From: Hygrocybe punicea
Lineage: Eukaryota > Basidiomycota > Agaricomycetes > Agaricales > Hygrophoraceae
Direction: 5' to 3'
Assembly: GCA_963556145.1 (NCBI GenBank)
Contig: OY744471.1
Coordinates: forward strand, 799,590-863,589
Length of the DNA: 64,000 bases
A model generated the notes under the pieces. It was given only the letters and a program-made list of their open reading frames with translations. It was not told where the DNA came from and did not search any database. Below, piece after piece: positions 52,478-64,000 of this stretch. A program made the translations under genes and the position numbers. Position 1 is the stretch's first letter. Every line of letters begins with the position of its first letter.

Positions 52478-55458
52478 ATGACACTCACCGCAACCCAAAA
52501 AGCTGCCGTTGAGGAAGTCATCAATATAATTTGTACAACAACACCGCCTCGGAGCAAACGACAACTTTCGGGCATGTTTCTGGATCTTGTCGACCGTTCT
52601 GATTGGCCTCAATATTACGAGGCAAGTGGTTTCTGCTACGGCAAGCACCACTACCCCCGCAATGCTCAAACGAACCTAGCTTATCCCAGAACCGCGTTGC
52701 CTGAACAACATACGTTCAAGCGTAGAGAAAAACAGGTATAAAGATGCTTCGGACGCATACACCGATCTGTCGCTAGTCTTTTGGAACGCGATGTTCTACA
52801 ACGAGTCAGATAGCCAAATTGCGCAGGATGCCGAAACGCTCAAGGTCTGTATTTGCGCGATCTCTTCCATCGTTTCGGTCCTTAATGTAAGCCTCAGAGC
52901 GTACTCGAGACGGAGTGGAGGAAACGGAGCGTCCTCCCAACATTGCGCGGATCTCCACCACCATCTGCACCGCAAAAAGTACACGCAACAGTGCTAGCAC
53001 CAGTGCCAGAACGGGCTATGGAAGGACCTCCGCCTCCAGCTCGCACCGCCACGCCTGTCGTTCAACATCCCCCCCCCATAACACATGCTGCGAGCACCAC
53101 CGCCACGCACATTTATTCCCACAAGCCCGTGCCCATTCGTCCCAGATCCACACCGCGACAGACGTCTCCTGATCAGGATGTGGACACGAATGGCATGTCT
53201 CCGGAACCCGATGGCCAGGGAGAGGACATGGTAGGGATGGAGCGGGATGTGGGCAGCGAAGAGATTGTTAGACAACTTGAGAGGGGCCTTCCTAGGTGGG
53301 AAGGTTTCGGAGAGTCTGGCTGGATGGCTGAGGTCGATCCTGTGAGTTCGATGGTCATATATAGTGGAATCGAACGTTTGATCACCGTCCTCCGAAGGAT
53401 CGACACGTGGAGATCATACATGCCATCAAGGGCCACAAGGATATCATGTACGTTCATCTCAAATGTCTTATTTGTCAGTAAGCTCAATTCATTCCAAGTG
53501 GGAATCGAGTTGCGGTGGCTCTTGAAGCGGTACCGGAAGAATCCACGATACCCCACTTATCTTACTCAGTCCGTCTCTATCTTTTCCCCTCACGCCTGCA
53601 TCTGCTTAACTCAATCCACCCAGTTTCCTTTGTCTCTGAAAATCATCGAGGTACTCTTCCTTACACCCGTTACTGGATTGATCTTATGTAGTTTGACACA
53701 GAGTCGAGCGCGATCAAAAAGTTATCCGAATTCAAAAAAGTTCGACTTGGAAATGGCGCGTCTCTTCGAGAAGGCAAGACGATGGCATGAATCTGCTACA
53801 GAATCGTATGGTCGTATCCTCCTCCTCCAAGTAAGATGTCGTTGTGAAATTGTCGGCCTGCGCCCTTATCCTTATCTCGCTCAGCGATTGTATCAAGCGC
53901 TTACATCTTCCATACCTCCCTCTGGTCCTCCGTACATCTCCACCACCAACTTCGCATCCTTGCGCGGTGGCCCCGGGAATACTAGACCATTGCATTCCGC
54001 AGAGGCGGAGGGAATCCCAGGTGTAACAACATTCCGCATATCCACCAAGGACCGGATATTTGTCGACGAGGTGCACTACAAGGGATGGACAGTGAAGCTG
54101 GCGGATTGGCTGCATCTGAGCAATGCCGATGATCCCAGTCGTCCAATTATAGCCCAAGTATTCAGGTGTTGGGCTTCGGAAGATTCGTACGTGTGTTTTA
54201 TGCGAATAGTCTTTGTTTTTGCTGATCCGATGTCTCATTCAAGAACGAAGAAAGGTCAACAAGGTTTGACTGTTTGTTGGTATCATAGACCAGAACAGGT
54301 GGGACTACGTCCTCGCCGATTGTGCCGAGACTCATGATCGTGTCAGACGTTCCATTCCGCACACAGACAATTCTGGGAAGGAGAAGTCTTCAAAACCGGT
54401 GTGCAAGAATGAGTCCCCTCCCGTTAACATTTCCTGAGAATTTATTTTCAGGTCATTTTGCTGACCATTCCCTCGAGGATATCATCGAAAAGATAGCGTG
54501 TCAATTCACCGCAAGACATATTCGTGGGCGTCCCCGTCCGCCTTTCTGGTACCTAGGTTGGCCCCTGTACGTGTGCGACTCGCGCTACAACGACCGCGAG
54601 CGCATCTTCGTCAAGATTAAGAACTGGAACTCGTGTGTACCGGAGGAAGTGCGGAAAAGCACCGAGTTCATGCCGATTTATCCCTTTGAGCGGACTGTTT
54701 TTCCAAGGAGGTTTGGGAGTCCGTTTTTAGCCAAGGTAGGCAAAGGTGTGGCTGTGAAAGGACCAGGAGGGATTGAAGAGAGCGTGGAAGTAGTTGAGGT
54801 GGATAAGGCGGATGGAGGTAGCGGGTCTGGAAGGAAGAGGTCAAAAAGGATAAGCACAGGTGCGAACGTTGCAGGTGATCATGCCGGACCGAATAAGGGC
54901 ATGTACGTTGGGGCCCCTGGCCCGTATGGTAGCACGAGTGCCGCTGCCCAGGCGGCGGGTCACTATCAATATCAATCTGCTCACGCCCCGCAATCGACAC
55001 AGCCTCACCATCGCTCGCAAGCGAGTAGTAGCCGGGATAGATCAATTATCGGCGCTGCGGGCGGGTTGGTCAACGTTGGCAATAACGTGCTGGTTGAGAA
55101 ATTACCACCAGAGACTGGTGAGTCTGCCCTGAAATGGGTGTAGGTATATCTTCTTCTGACAAAAAAAAAAACTTTTCTGGGTAAAGCAAAACATTTTGAT
55201 CGTGATCCAGAGACGAATGAGGTCCTTTGGTTCTCGGCGCCTCCGATGAATGTTGCGCGTGCATCGATGCCAAAACACAGTCTAACCTATCTGCACTTTC
55301 TTGCAACGAAACGGGAGAGGGAAAACGATGTATTGGGTGATGAGATGGATGTTGACGGTGAGTCGTTGACGTTGGCCAGGCGTAAACGGTTAAGAGCGCC
55401 ACCGACTGTGACGGAGGCGGTGAATTCAATACTAGCGGATCTGTCGACGGAGTACTAG
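52478..55458 (+). CDS. rsc1: RSC1/RSC2-like chromatin remodelling subunit (bromodomains + BAH)
   Basis: Subunit of the RSC-type SWI/SNF nucleosome remodeller, nuclear; bromodomains read acetyl-lysine and the BAH domain binds nucleosomes or partners. ATG 52478 (MTLTATQKAAVEEVINI). First bromodomain: SDWPQYYE, splice, LIPEPRCLNNIRSSVEKNRY, VFWNAMFYNE. A Pro-rich linker follows, then a second bromodomain-like region (ALEAVPEESTIPHLSYS ... MARLFEKARRWHE, LLLQ, splice, RLYQALTSSIPPSGPPY), then BAH: FVDEVHYKGWTVKLADWLHL, IAQVFRCW, splice, VCWYHRPEQ, splice, HFADHSLEDIIEKIACQFTA, RGRPRPPFWYLGWPLYVCDS, MPIYPFERTVFPRRFGSPFL. The last exon starts at 55187 and ends VTEAVNSILADLSTEY, stop 55456-55458. 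Intron 1 (52622-52679) appears to be GC-AG. Some internal exon edges near 53350-53760 are approximate. Confidence 0.9.
52622..52679 (+). other. 58-nt GC-AG intron in the RSC1/2-like gene
   Basis: TACGAG|GCAAGT ... CCTAG|CTTATC. The GC donor preserves the bromodomain YYE-LIPEP; the GT four bases on would break the frame. Confidence 0.65.
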
Positions 55459-55928
55459 TGTTACAGCCGTTTACTATTAACAGCAGAAGAATCAGTTGAG
55501 ACCACGAAAAGCAACATACAAGTACAACGCTACAAGAGTTAATTTGGATACCAAGGTCCAAATTCCCTTAGAAGGCCCGAAAAGGATCCTATAGGTCCCC
55601 CAACCCCTCGAAAGTGTTAACATCCATTACCAAAGCATGGACAATGTTGGACAACATGCGAAAGAACAAACTAATTCACCACGGATTTATTTCTCGCGGG
55701 CAAAGACTCCCGACAGCGGAGTAATTTCGCCCATGATTCCGTCAAATAGTCCGCGTTCAGCATCCGGGGCGGCGCTCACTGGTCGTGTCTGAACAACTAG
55801 ACTGAGAAACCTAAGACTTTCTTCAGCAAGCGTTGACCTACACGTTTATTCTGGACAATGTATTTGACGAGCAGGGAAACGGCACTATGTGAGAATGAGA
55901 GTGAGAAGGTATATTTCTGTCTTGGACC
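55459..55928. other. Intergenic
   Basis: 3' sides of two convergent genes. Nothing recognisable. Confidence 0.5.
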
Positions 55929-57158
55929 TCATGAGAGTTCAGACCTGAGAGCAACGAACAGAAGGTTCCAGAAAAAGCCGACCACTGCATTACCCATGAA
56001 ATCAACTACATGCCAGATCAAACTGAACAGGCACTCACTATCAGAGGTCGTTCCGGCAACAGCAGGGATGCCTGGCTGACTGTTTCGTACGTTCGGCAAA
56101 GCAAAGAGAAGTGCGGTTGAAATGGCAATCATCGGAGGTTCGACGTTCTTCTCCCTAAACCAGATAGACATGGCGGCTACGAAAATACTGGTGCTAAGAG
56201 CCCACATCACTAGCAAAAACTTCTGCGTTTAACATCAGGTTTTAGACTAGTGATCACTTCAGCAAACCTAGGAAGATGATAATGGCGAAAACTTTGGTGG
56301 AATCGCTGCGTTGGACCACAAATTCGACCTGCACTTGTGATCCGTCATCGGTTAAGCCAAAGATCGCTGCGTCGACGGTGAAACCTTGGACTGCACCAAA
56401 CACATAGACCGTGAGGGGCAGAGGATTGGTTATTGAAGTGAATGCGGCCAAGTTGTAGGTCGCGGAAAATAAGTCGAATGGGTACGTGTTGACATCTCCG
56501 TTCTACCGGTCAGATTGCGATCGTGAGTTCAATCTATACCGCAAAAGACATCTCTGTATACCAGCTTACCAGAACTTGAGTGACGGAGCGGTCTGGCATG
56601 ATAGTATTGGCCGGCAAGTCGACGGTTACCGTCCCCAGCACGAGCCGAACTGGCTGGATATAGTAACCGTTCATTAGGCGACACGAGATGCAAACTTACC
56701 TGGGAGTACTGGAGCTATATCAGCTTCACTATGATTTCTCGAGTACAGATTGTTGATCGGCAGGAATAGGATTCGGAAACCAAGCTATACCGTACCTTTC
56801 GCGTCAGACTTGCAAAATGTTACTATATAATCCAAGAACCTCAACGTACAGTATTGCCAGACCTGCCTGGATCAAATGAATCGACGATTATGTAGACTGC
56901 TAACGCCGTATTAGAAGATGTCCAATTGGTCATCGCGTTTTGCTGGTCGGTGGATGTACTGTTCACTCCATACGCATCTTCACAAGAAAGGCCCGGAATG
57001 TGTAAAGAGTATCAGGATTAAGAAAGGACCTTACGGCCAAAATTCTCCTTGTTGACTCCATCCTGGTAGTTTCGCCATCCTAGGATAGAGATGAGTATAA
57101 CCAGAATCACTGAAGAGACACTGAAGCAGGCTATCCAGCGCTTGTTGAGCCAAGGCAT
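55929..57158 (-). CDS. DUF4436 transmembrane protein
   Basis: Multi-exon membrane protein of unknown function. ATG 57158; an N-terminal membrane anchor (WIACFSVSSVILVILISILG), then an extracellular or lumenal part with N-glycosylation sites (YGVNSTSTDQQ, MTNWTSSN, ~56950), a middle exon (ITNPLPLTVYVFGAVQGFTV; VQVEFVVQRSDSTKVFAIII, ~56280-56440), and the diagnostic C-terminal region: LLVMWALSTSIFVAAMSIWF, VEPPMIAISTALLFALPNVR, NSQPGIPAVAGTTSD, VVGFFWNLLFVALRS, i.e. two to three more membrane segments. VEPPMIAI...ALLFALP..RN.QPGIP is what I recall for DUF4436. Small exons between 56460 and 56930 are not resolved. Stop at 55929. Confidence 0.8.
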
Positions 57159-58231
57159 GGCTTTGGGACCTGGCAGTAAAAGCTCCCCTTACTTATATAC
57201 GGGTACGGGCCAAGCCAATCGTGCTTGAAGATAGAATGGAAAGTTTGGTGAGGGCGCCCATTTAGCACTTATTCAGTATTGTCGATCGCTTCTGTGATCC
57301 CGCTATCAACGAGGCTTTGTTATCTGTCGTATCAGCACCTGATGTTTATCTTCCTGTTCATGCTGTCGTTGGGTTGTTTTGGGAGCACCTGTAGTCGCTC
57401 AGATTCAGAGTGACATTCGATGTTCTAGATTCTGGCAAAATTACCCTCCTCACGCGAACAAAGCGATGCGCATATGCACAAACTCCTAGTAGGACTCGTG
57501 CTTTGGTGGGGCTCACCATGTCACTGAGAAATTATAAGGTTGCGGGTAGTGTTGACCGTGTTAAAGATCCAGTACAAACATGAGGCTTATCGAGGCCTTA
57601 TCGATGCCTTATCATTCGCATACGACCGGGCCGCGATCCGGTCATACAATCTTATGTAACCATACAATGAATGCTCCCTATCCGCTCCCACACTCGATGA
57701 GCGCTGAGTGCTGAGCGCTGAGCGCTGAGCTTGTGATCGCATAGCATGAAATGCCACTCAGTACTGACAACACGGCGGAATCCAGAAATCTGCCGCCTGA
57801 ACCATCCTTTGACAACACCTCAAAGTTGTCCGCCCCTTGTCTAAATCATCCAGGATTCCATATACCCTGCAGCTCCCGGCATATCTGCAACGCAACAAAA
57901 CGCCGCGTGCATCCCAATGTATCGGGGACCTAGAAGGTCACAGTTGATGTGATAAAATGTGAACGTCCGCCGTACTGGGGAAGGTCTCGTGTCATATCGT
58001 TGTCTGTCGAGCAGATGCGGTATGTATGTAGTTATGTCTGCAAAATCTGGGGTTATTAACGAGCAGGACTCCAAGACCCGTTTCTTAGAGGTAGCAGATC
58101 GACTTAGGAAGGTCCTAGACCTCGAGGCGGAGAGAATCAATATTTTGTTCCCCCCTCGCCCACATGTTCGAAAGCGCAGCCCAATACCCGAGGAATCATG
58201 TACCAAACGTAGCTTCGCCGACCAACCAGGT
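57159..58231. other. Intergenic region with a short GCGCTGA tandem repeat
   Basis: Contains about four copies of GAGCGCTGAGTGCTGAGC-like units at 57698-57732 and a near-perfect inverted CGAGGCCTTATCGATGCCTTATC duplication at ~57590. No gene recognised; the larger minus-strand frame (57841-58287) looks like chance. Confidence 0.5.
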
Positions 58232-59571
58232 CTAATACTCTTTAAAGTCATAACTTGGAGGTGCGCCCTCACTGCTCGAACCTTCACCAGTTGTTTGTCG
58301 TTGGCCCATCATCCTCTCGATCACCCGCGCGATTGCCGTCGCAGGAACGTTTGCCTCACGTAAGCTGCGCACAACATCGACTTGATCGTCCGTCAGCTGC
58401 TGGTCCCTCGGAGTGCTGGAATTCGCAACATTCAGCGTTGCTGCAAGAGGAGCGGTTGAGATGGAATGAGAGCTATCCATTGTAGGATAGGTCTTTGGAT
58501 CATTAGAGGGTGCGGCCGTTAAGAGTTGCGCAGTAGGGGGGGTTGACGCCTCAGGCAGAAGCAAACCTGTTGTTGCCGCGGTATGTAAAGGAGGTGGAGT
58601 GGGAAAGTATGAAACCGTAGCGGGCGATATTGCAGTCGGGATTTCGGGATTATACGTCGAAAGCTGTGGTTCAGGCGCCACCGCTAGACGTCCGTTCTTT
58701 CTTCGAATCCAAAACAGAATACAGGTAGCGGCTACAATAACCACGACACCTCCAATTGCACCTCCAATGGCTGCTGGTATCACTGTACTATGGCTTCCAA
58801 GTATGATTTCATGAAAACCTTCGTTTCTGTAATTTTGATCGTGGAAAAAACTCACTGTGTAGGGGCCAAGACCGTCTCAGAAATGGAAGCAATCGTAGGA
58901 TACGACCCAGAGGGCGAATTGTCATTGACGGCTGCCCAGTCAAAAAAGATTGCGTTCCCGTAGACGTCACTGCCGGTCCAATTCACCACAGTAACGTTCA
59001 ATACATGGTCACCAAAGTCCAAAGATTGCACATCGTACAGCACGACATTGTAAGTGGTACCATTCAGAAAAATAAGGGTGTTGAAGGTGGTCAAACTTGG
59101 GTTTTCGTCGACACTGAAGCTGGCATTCAGTTCATTGTTGCGTTGGACCACATATAGAGTAATTCCGGATCCTGATGTTAGGTAGTGAGATTGCAAGTCT
59201 CAGCCTGCAGGAAAATAAGATACCAGACCTGTAAAAGGAACTTGCATCTGGCACCAATCAAAAGAGTTCCCGAAGGTCACTGCATCGTTTTAATTCAGAG
59301 GATGTCTTGTGCGGGACAGAGTTTGACTTGCCGCTTCTGTGATACCGAAAAAGTGTCAACGAAGGGCATGGTATTAGTTTGTCTGGACTTACACGGTGCC
59401 GTTGAAGCATTTTGTGGGGTCAAGAGCAAACGACTCTGCGTCTGTAGGTAAGCCCCAACATCCGAGTCCCGTGTAATTGATGCTGCTGTTGGTATTGTCC
59501 ATGTAATAGACTGCCTGGGTAAACATAGCCAACCCTAAGATGGCAACGAATTGGAGAGGCGTAGGAAACAT
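58232..59571 (-). CDS. Secreted-domain single-pass membrane protein, Pro/Ser-rich tail
   Basis: ATG 59571, signal peptide (MFPTPLQFVAILGLAMFTQA). The ectodomain has many N-glycosylation sequons (MDNTNSSINYTG, FNGTV, LNGTTYN, VTVVNWTG) and beta-rich blocks ending GNAIFFDWAAVND (~58930), a type common in agaric cell-surface proteins. After an intron: HSTVIPAAIGGAIGGVVVIV, AATCILFWIRRKNG, a single membrane helix with basic stop-transfer. Cytoplasmic tail rich in Pro/Ser/Thr, with a helix (TDDQVDVVRSLREANVPATA) and the end GAPPSYDFKEY. PPSY is a PPxY-type motif, a possible WW/Rsp5 ligase docking site (inference). Four or more exons; internal edges approximate. No specific function assigned. Confidence 0.7.
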
Positions 59572-60293
59572 GTCTCTGGGGAACGTCGCAACGGACTGGG
59601 TGGAGAGAAAGTCACAATATACAGCGCCTGATCCTCACAGGGACACCTGCCACCGCTTATCATCATCTGTGGTACCTGAAGACGAAGCGTCGCTTTCACG
59701 ATGAGGAAAGCTCTAGATAGAGGGAGTACCGATTACCCGCAGTCGTCATCTGATTGCATGTTATTTCACAACACCGTAGGGTAGGTAGTAGAGACATACG
59801 AAAGTGCGGAGTCGTTTGAGAAATAAAACAGTTTGCGAATTCGATATTGCCTGGAAACGCTAAAAACAGACTTTGCGGAACGCTCTGGTGTAAGGTAGGC
59901 CCAGTTCAGTCGCGGGGGCATCACATGACTAAAGCGTGACAAGACGTTACATTTAATACTAAATCTCCACCATTATCTCAATTTTGCCTTGAAATGAAAT
60001 TTCTCTCCTGATTGAGCACCTACATTTTATAGACAAATATATTTTGAATACAATGTAGGTTTCCGATCATTGAGTTTCAACCTTGATGAGGAGAAATTAA
60101 GTCACGATAAAGCTGTGGCTGATTTGTGTCGACCCAAAAAAAAATCAATGGGAAGACAAAAACACAACTCTAGGACAATATGCAAAGAGGAAGTACTCAG
60201 AGACTGACCCGGACAAGGATGCATATTGAAAAGGGCTCAATGGGAAGCAAGCTGCCTGGGCTGCCAAAAAGTACCAAGGACATGTACTCCCAG
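59572..60293. other. Intergenic
   Basis: Upstream of the membrane protein gene; A/T-rich to 60130. Nothing recognisable apart from the CCCAG target site at 60289-60293. Confidence 0.5.
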
Positions 60294-61951
60294 TGTTACA
60301 TTTCCAACTCCGCTTCCAACCCCGATGCCCATTCTGATACCCACCATGACGATTCTGCACTGCACACCTTCCTTTTTCATTTCTTTTTGTCCTTTGTCTT
60401 CCTTTCAACGTCATTGTTTCTTCATTCGGACATCCTTGTATTTTCTTATTCTTGTTCTCTTTTTGTCCCTTCTTCTAGAACAATCCAGACCAACCATGGA
60501 CATATCCACGTGACCTCGTTGTACCCGAATAGTCTCCTTGCCGACGGATGTCACCGACATTGTCTTTTCCCTTCGATATCTTGTTTACGCTATCCCACGA
60601 CAAACCGATCACAATGGCTGTACTCCCGAAACAGCTCATTACCGTAATTATCATTGGCAGCATCGCCATCACTTTCCTGATCGGTTTCTACATTGTTATG
60701 ATCTATCTTTGGCATCGGCACCGAAACCCTTCCACCATCGATACTTCCGACTTCCACCTCGACAATATATCAACACGTAATTGACAATTGCCATTCTTGG
60801 ATATATGGTTTCCACTTTCGTATTCCGTGCCTACCATTATCCTCCCTGACGATCCGACGACATTCCTCACCTGCTTGAGCACTCTGAACAATCCTCGATC
60901 ACACGACAATTCACTGTTCCCTCCAAGCCGACCATCGCCGAAGCACATACATTCAAACTTCGACCATAGACCACACGACTTCCCAATACAGTGACCCGAC
61001 CCCTATCGTTTATTGTTCACATGACACCGCTTCAATGCAGTACCCGACGACTTGTTCCCACAGCTTGTCACCTGTGCCATGACTCGACACCTGGACCCAC
61101 ATTCCTTTTATCCATAACCTTGTTACCTCCCACATTCATTTACAACGATACCCTTTCTTGGACGATACCAACATCAGATGGACCCTATTGTTCCATGAAC
61201 AGGACAAGACACCGCTCCTCGACACGTCATCAACACAGACATCGTCATCCGGTACAGCTTATGCTGTTCACATGTCTGATCTCGACTAGCCCACCGTCCT
61301 AGTTGGTTTTCCTTCCACACATTCCTTTGTTTTCTTTCATGCAAACCTTGCCACTACATCCACACCGCCTCAAGACATTCTCATCACCAATCCCACACTG
61401 GATGATACCCATCTTCGACCCGACCGTGCAATGCACTTGCCAGACTGCGCACTTGCCTGTTACAGCAAGTGTAGACCCCGAATAGGCAATTCTGCACATC
61501 ACATGATCCGATGACAAATCATCCGAGTCATCCGGACCCCCTCTATTCCTCAATGACACCTGGGTCTCCAGTTGGATCGCGAGAACATCGACATGAGGAC
61601 GCCTCATGTCCGCCTCATGGTGAAAACATGGTGTAGTTGGACATGTTGTAGCTTCATGGTTGGATTCCCATTTACCTCCCCTCAAGTCCATTCACTATAT
61701 CTACTGTCCTTGTTGTTGGTTCGGACTTTTTCTTCTTTTCCTTTCCTTACGTTTAGTCTGGTTCTTGGGGCAGACTCATCTTGTTTTGGGTAACCCCCAC
61801 GGCTCGCAATGACATTGGACCTTGACCCCCCCCTGTTAGCAGTGTTGTCTTAGCTGTAAGCAACAATGAAAGCTGCTGTTCTCCCCTCTGGAAGCCGATC
61901 CCCTGTTAAGTTGATTGTTGCCGGAGCCCGCTGCAGAAGCGATCCGTAACA
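60294..61951 (+). mobile_element. Solo LTR, copy 2 (1658 bp)
   Basis: TGTTAC...GTAACA ends, flanked by CCCAG at 60289-60293 and 61952-61956. Full-length homolog of 31440-33086. The TATA box seen in copy 1 is TATATC here. Left by recombination between two LTRs of a full element, as no internal region remains. Confidence 0.9.
60614..60784 (+). CDS. 56-aa single-pass membrane peptide inside the solo LTR (copy 2)
   Basis: MAVLPKQLITVIIIGSIAIT followed by FLIGFYIVMIYLWHRHRNPS, a single hydrophobic helix then a polar tail ending DNISTRN. Same length and position in the LTR as 31741-31911. The stop is conserved. No family recognised. Confidence 0.45.
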   Translation: MAVLPKQLITVIIIGSIAITFLIGFYIVMIYLWHRHRNPSTIDTSDFHLDNISTRN

Positions 61952-61956
61952 CCCAG

Positions 61957-62657
61957 ACACATATATGGAAACACTTCTCACACAGAATATTTAATACATT
62001 ATTTCGAAAAGCTTTTTCAATTTACAACTTCTACATATTATTTAGCAGGAGTTTTTGTCCAGAATATGGGAGGTACACGTCGACGCGTTGACACTTTAAA
62101 TCAGCAGGTCACAGTCTGTCACAAATCATGTGATGCCCCCGCGACTGAACTGGGCCTACCTTATCAGATCGACGTCTGACGTTACAACCACCACTACGCG
62201 TAATACCTGGTGGCGTTCGGAGTCTGGCGTTCGGAGTCATTCCTCATAAAACTGACTCCAAGGCCGAGACATATCAGCGTCAACGCCACTGCTCTGGTCA
62301 ATAAGCCTCGGGTAAGGTTCGGCGTTGACTTTTTTGTCCACACAAGGCCGAGGTTGATCTGTCATTTTTCATCAGTGACGGCGACATGCCTTCGGCCCTG
62401 GATGAATATGCCCCATTTCCTGCATAAACGAGGTCAGCACGGTGACTGTACAGAGACACGACAACGGTGACCATACATTGCATTCTCCGGTGTTCCTGAA
62501 GATCAGTATTTTGAACACGTCGATTAATATTCATGCCGTCTCCATTGGATTCCGTCACCCAACGGCTGCCTTCGGTCTTGCGCGGTCGAAGAGCTTACAA
62601 CCTGTCGCAATCTGCCTTTATAACTCACCGCGATAATGCAACTCAACCCCGTAGATC
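61957..62657. other. Intergenic, upstream of the MFS gene
   Basis: A TTTATAA box at 62617-62623 sits 35 bp before the MFS ATG. Otherwise no feature seen. Confidence 0.45.
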
Positions 62658-64000
62658 ATGTCCTCTCCTGCAAACGACCACCCACAGTCTGACTCGGAAC
62701 TGCGTGTCGCAAACGTTCCATCCGCTGCATCCTCCGATACAACCATACAGAGCAATGGTAATGTCTCCCCACCGAAAAGAGATCTTCGATTCTGGCTCGT
62801 CTTCTTGGCCATATGCATGTCCACCCTATTAAGTGCACTTGACTTGGTCAGTTTATATATATAACGCTTTGCGCTCCAGAATCGTCACTCATTTGCTACG
62901 CAGACCTCGGTTTCCACTGCCTTACCAACTATCATCCACGACCTTAAGGGTTCCGATTTCGTCTGGGTCGGAAGCGCGTATGCGCTCTCTTCTACCGCTT
63001 TCCTCCCGATGTCTGGCGGGTTGGCACAAATATTTGGACGGAGACCAGTCATGTTGGCTTCACTGATATTTTTCGCGCTCGGTTCTGCCATCTCTGGGGC
63101 CGCGCAGAACATGGGCATGCTCATTGCCGGTCGTAGTATGTCGTATATTTCTTCTCGGTTTGAATATGCTACCTTCAACGCTCTACTTTGATTCTCGCAG
63201 CCGTTCAAGGTATAGGTGTGTGTTCCAAACATTACTATCAACTCTCAGGCTCGATCTGACCGAATCCCTTCAAAGGCGGTGGAGGAATTCTGTCATTGAC
63301 TGAAATCATCGTCGCTGACTTGGTCCCCTTGCGCGAGCGTGGTAGCTTTATGGGCATTGTTGGAACGTGAGTGTATAGTGTTTATTATTGTTGTTGTTGG
63401 CATGCACATTGCTTATGGTTCTAAGTGTTTGGGCAATCTCGAGCGCTCTGGGTCCTCCGGTTGGTGGTGCCCTCGCGACTGGGGGACACTGGCGTTGGTT
63501 GTTCTGTGCGTACCCTATATCTCATGTTACAAATATCTTCAACCCACCCACCTTTCTTCATACTAGATTTGAACCTCCCCCTCTCTGGCATCGCCATCCT
63601 TCTCGTCTTTTTCTTCCTTACACTCCGCACTCCCCAGGAGAGTCTCCGCGAGAAGCTTGCTCGAATGGACTGGATGTGAGTGATCTTGCATTTTTTTCTC
63701 AACGAAGATGAGAATTTGATGCGTTGTCATCCAGCGGCAACTTCATTATTATTCTCAGCACCACACTCTGTGTTATTGCACTCAGCTGGGCGGGCACCAA
63801 GTATCCTTGGTCTAGTTATAAAATTCTGGTTCCGCTTGTGCTTGGTTTGGTTGGGATTGGCGTTTTCCTGGCGTACGAACGTTATTACGCACAAGAACCC
63901 GTCGTTCCCTTCGTCCTCCTTTCGAATCGTTCTAGCCTAAGCGGGTAAGTCTTTGTACCCCTCTTTTTGCGCATGTCGTGTGATTTTTGACTTTCTTGAT
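62658..64000 (+). CDS. MFS drug/H+ antiporter (DHA2-like), 5' part
   Basis: Plasma-membrane exporter of the major facilitator superfamily, probably 14-helix drug:H+ antiporter type. ATG 62658; hydrophilic Ser-rich N-terminus, then helix 1 (FWLVFLAICMSTLLSALDL) spliced (intron 62847-62903) to TSVSTALPTIIHDLKGSDFV. Motif A is GGLAQIFGRRPVMLASL (~63020). Then AGR, a 15-nt exon (63201-63215), QGIGGGGILSLTEIIVADLV, RGSFMGIVGT, splice, VWAISSALGPPVGGALATGG (motif C), splice, YLNLPLSGIAILLVFFFLTL, splice, and further helices up to QEPVVPFVLLSNRSSLSG. A donor-like GTAAGT follows at 63945, and the gene continues past the window. Substrate cannot be told. Confidence 0.88.

Noticed and set aside
52796..53000. 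Short minus-strand frames in the RSC1/2-like gene
   Set aside because: Shadows of the bromodomain exons on the other strand.
57841..58287. Minus-strand frame of 148 codons with a methionine start
   Set aside because: No motif, composition unlike the neighbours, partly overlapping the 3' end of the membrane protein gene; looks like chance.

Overview
The window looks like a chromosomal segment of a mushroom-forming basidiomycete (Agaricomycetes). The reasons are short 40-70 nt introns in nearly every gene, an RSC1/2-type bromodomain-BAH protein, a DUF4436 membrane protein, and a transposon mixture typical of these fungi (KDZ, Ty3/gypsy, hAT, Helitron). I saw no rRNA, tRNA or CRISPR features. 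All family names come from reading motifs, not from database searches.

Layout. (1) 1-4.56 kb: a host gene for a TBC-domain Rab GTPase-activating protein. (2) 4.86-48.38 kb: a 43.5-kb transposon island with almost no intact host coding capacity. It starts with a KDZ (Kyakuja-Dileera-Zisupton) DNA transposon, 4861-25890, with 314-bp terminal inverted repeats. This carries a transposase, a protein with RNase H1 N-terminal-like domains, and an accessory protein gene. A Ty3/gypsy retrotransposon (12246-25289; two 834-bp LTRs; target duplication CCGT) sits inside the accessory gene, and a truncated hAT transposon sits inside the gypsy pol gene: three nested levels. Next comes a low-complexity and tandem-repeat zone (26.4-37.7 kb) holding a non-autonomous hAT-like element, a 461-bp MITE, a solo LTR, three foldback hairpins, a dead hAT transposase and a helicase scrap. 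After a small CCHC-knuckle gene (38.7-39.3 kb) lies a Helitron with a long Rep-helicase gene (40.5-47.8 kb), split by a 1.83-kb insertion that itself contains a second, inverted copy of the hAT-like element. The Helitron ends with CTAG at 48381. (3) 48.5-64 kb: host genes return: a dynamin-like GTPase (-), an RSC1/2-like chromatin remodelling subunit (+), a DUF4436 membrane protein (-), a single-pass membrane protein (-), a second solo LTR, and the start of an MFS drug/H+ antiporter that runs off the window end.

How it fits together. Several insertions can be undone on paper: perfect target duplications flank the gypsy element (CCGT), the hAT-like element (TGCTGTCC), the MITE (TGAACCTC), the two solo LTRs (AATAC and CCCAG) and the Helitron insertion (GAA). 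Removing the gypsy element and the Helitron insertion restores an open frame in each host element. Most disabling changes can be explained by C-to-T changes (CGA to TGA stops, a likely CAA to TAA stop, one Arg to Cys in a helicase motif), which suggests cytosine methylation or a RIP-like process over the island.

Less expected items: an antisense, intron-containing cysteine-rich gene inside the gypsy element; a 56-codon single-pass membrane peptide kept open in both solo LTRs; a hAT-like element built around trinucleotide arrays with a conserved 50-bp near-palindrome; and two introns that appear to use GC-AG splice sites.
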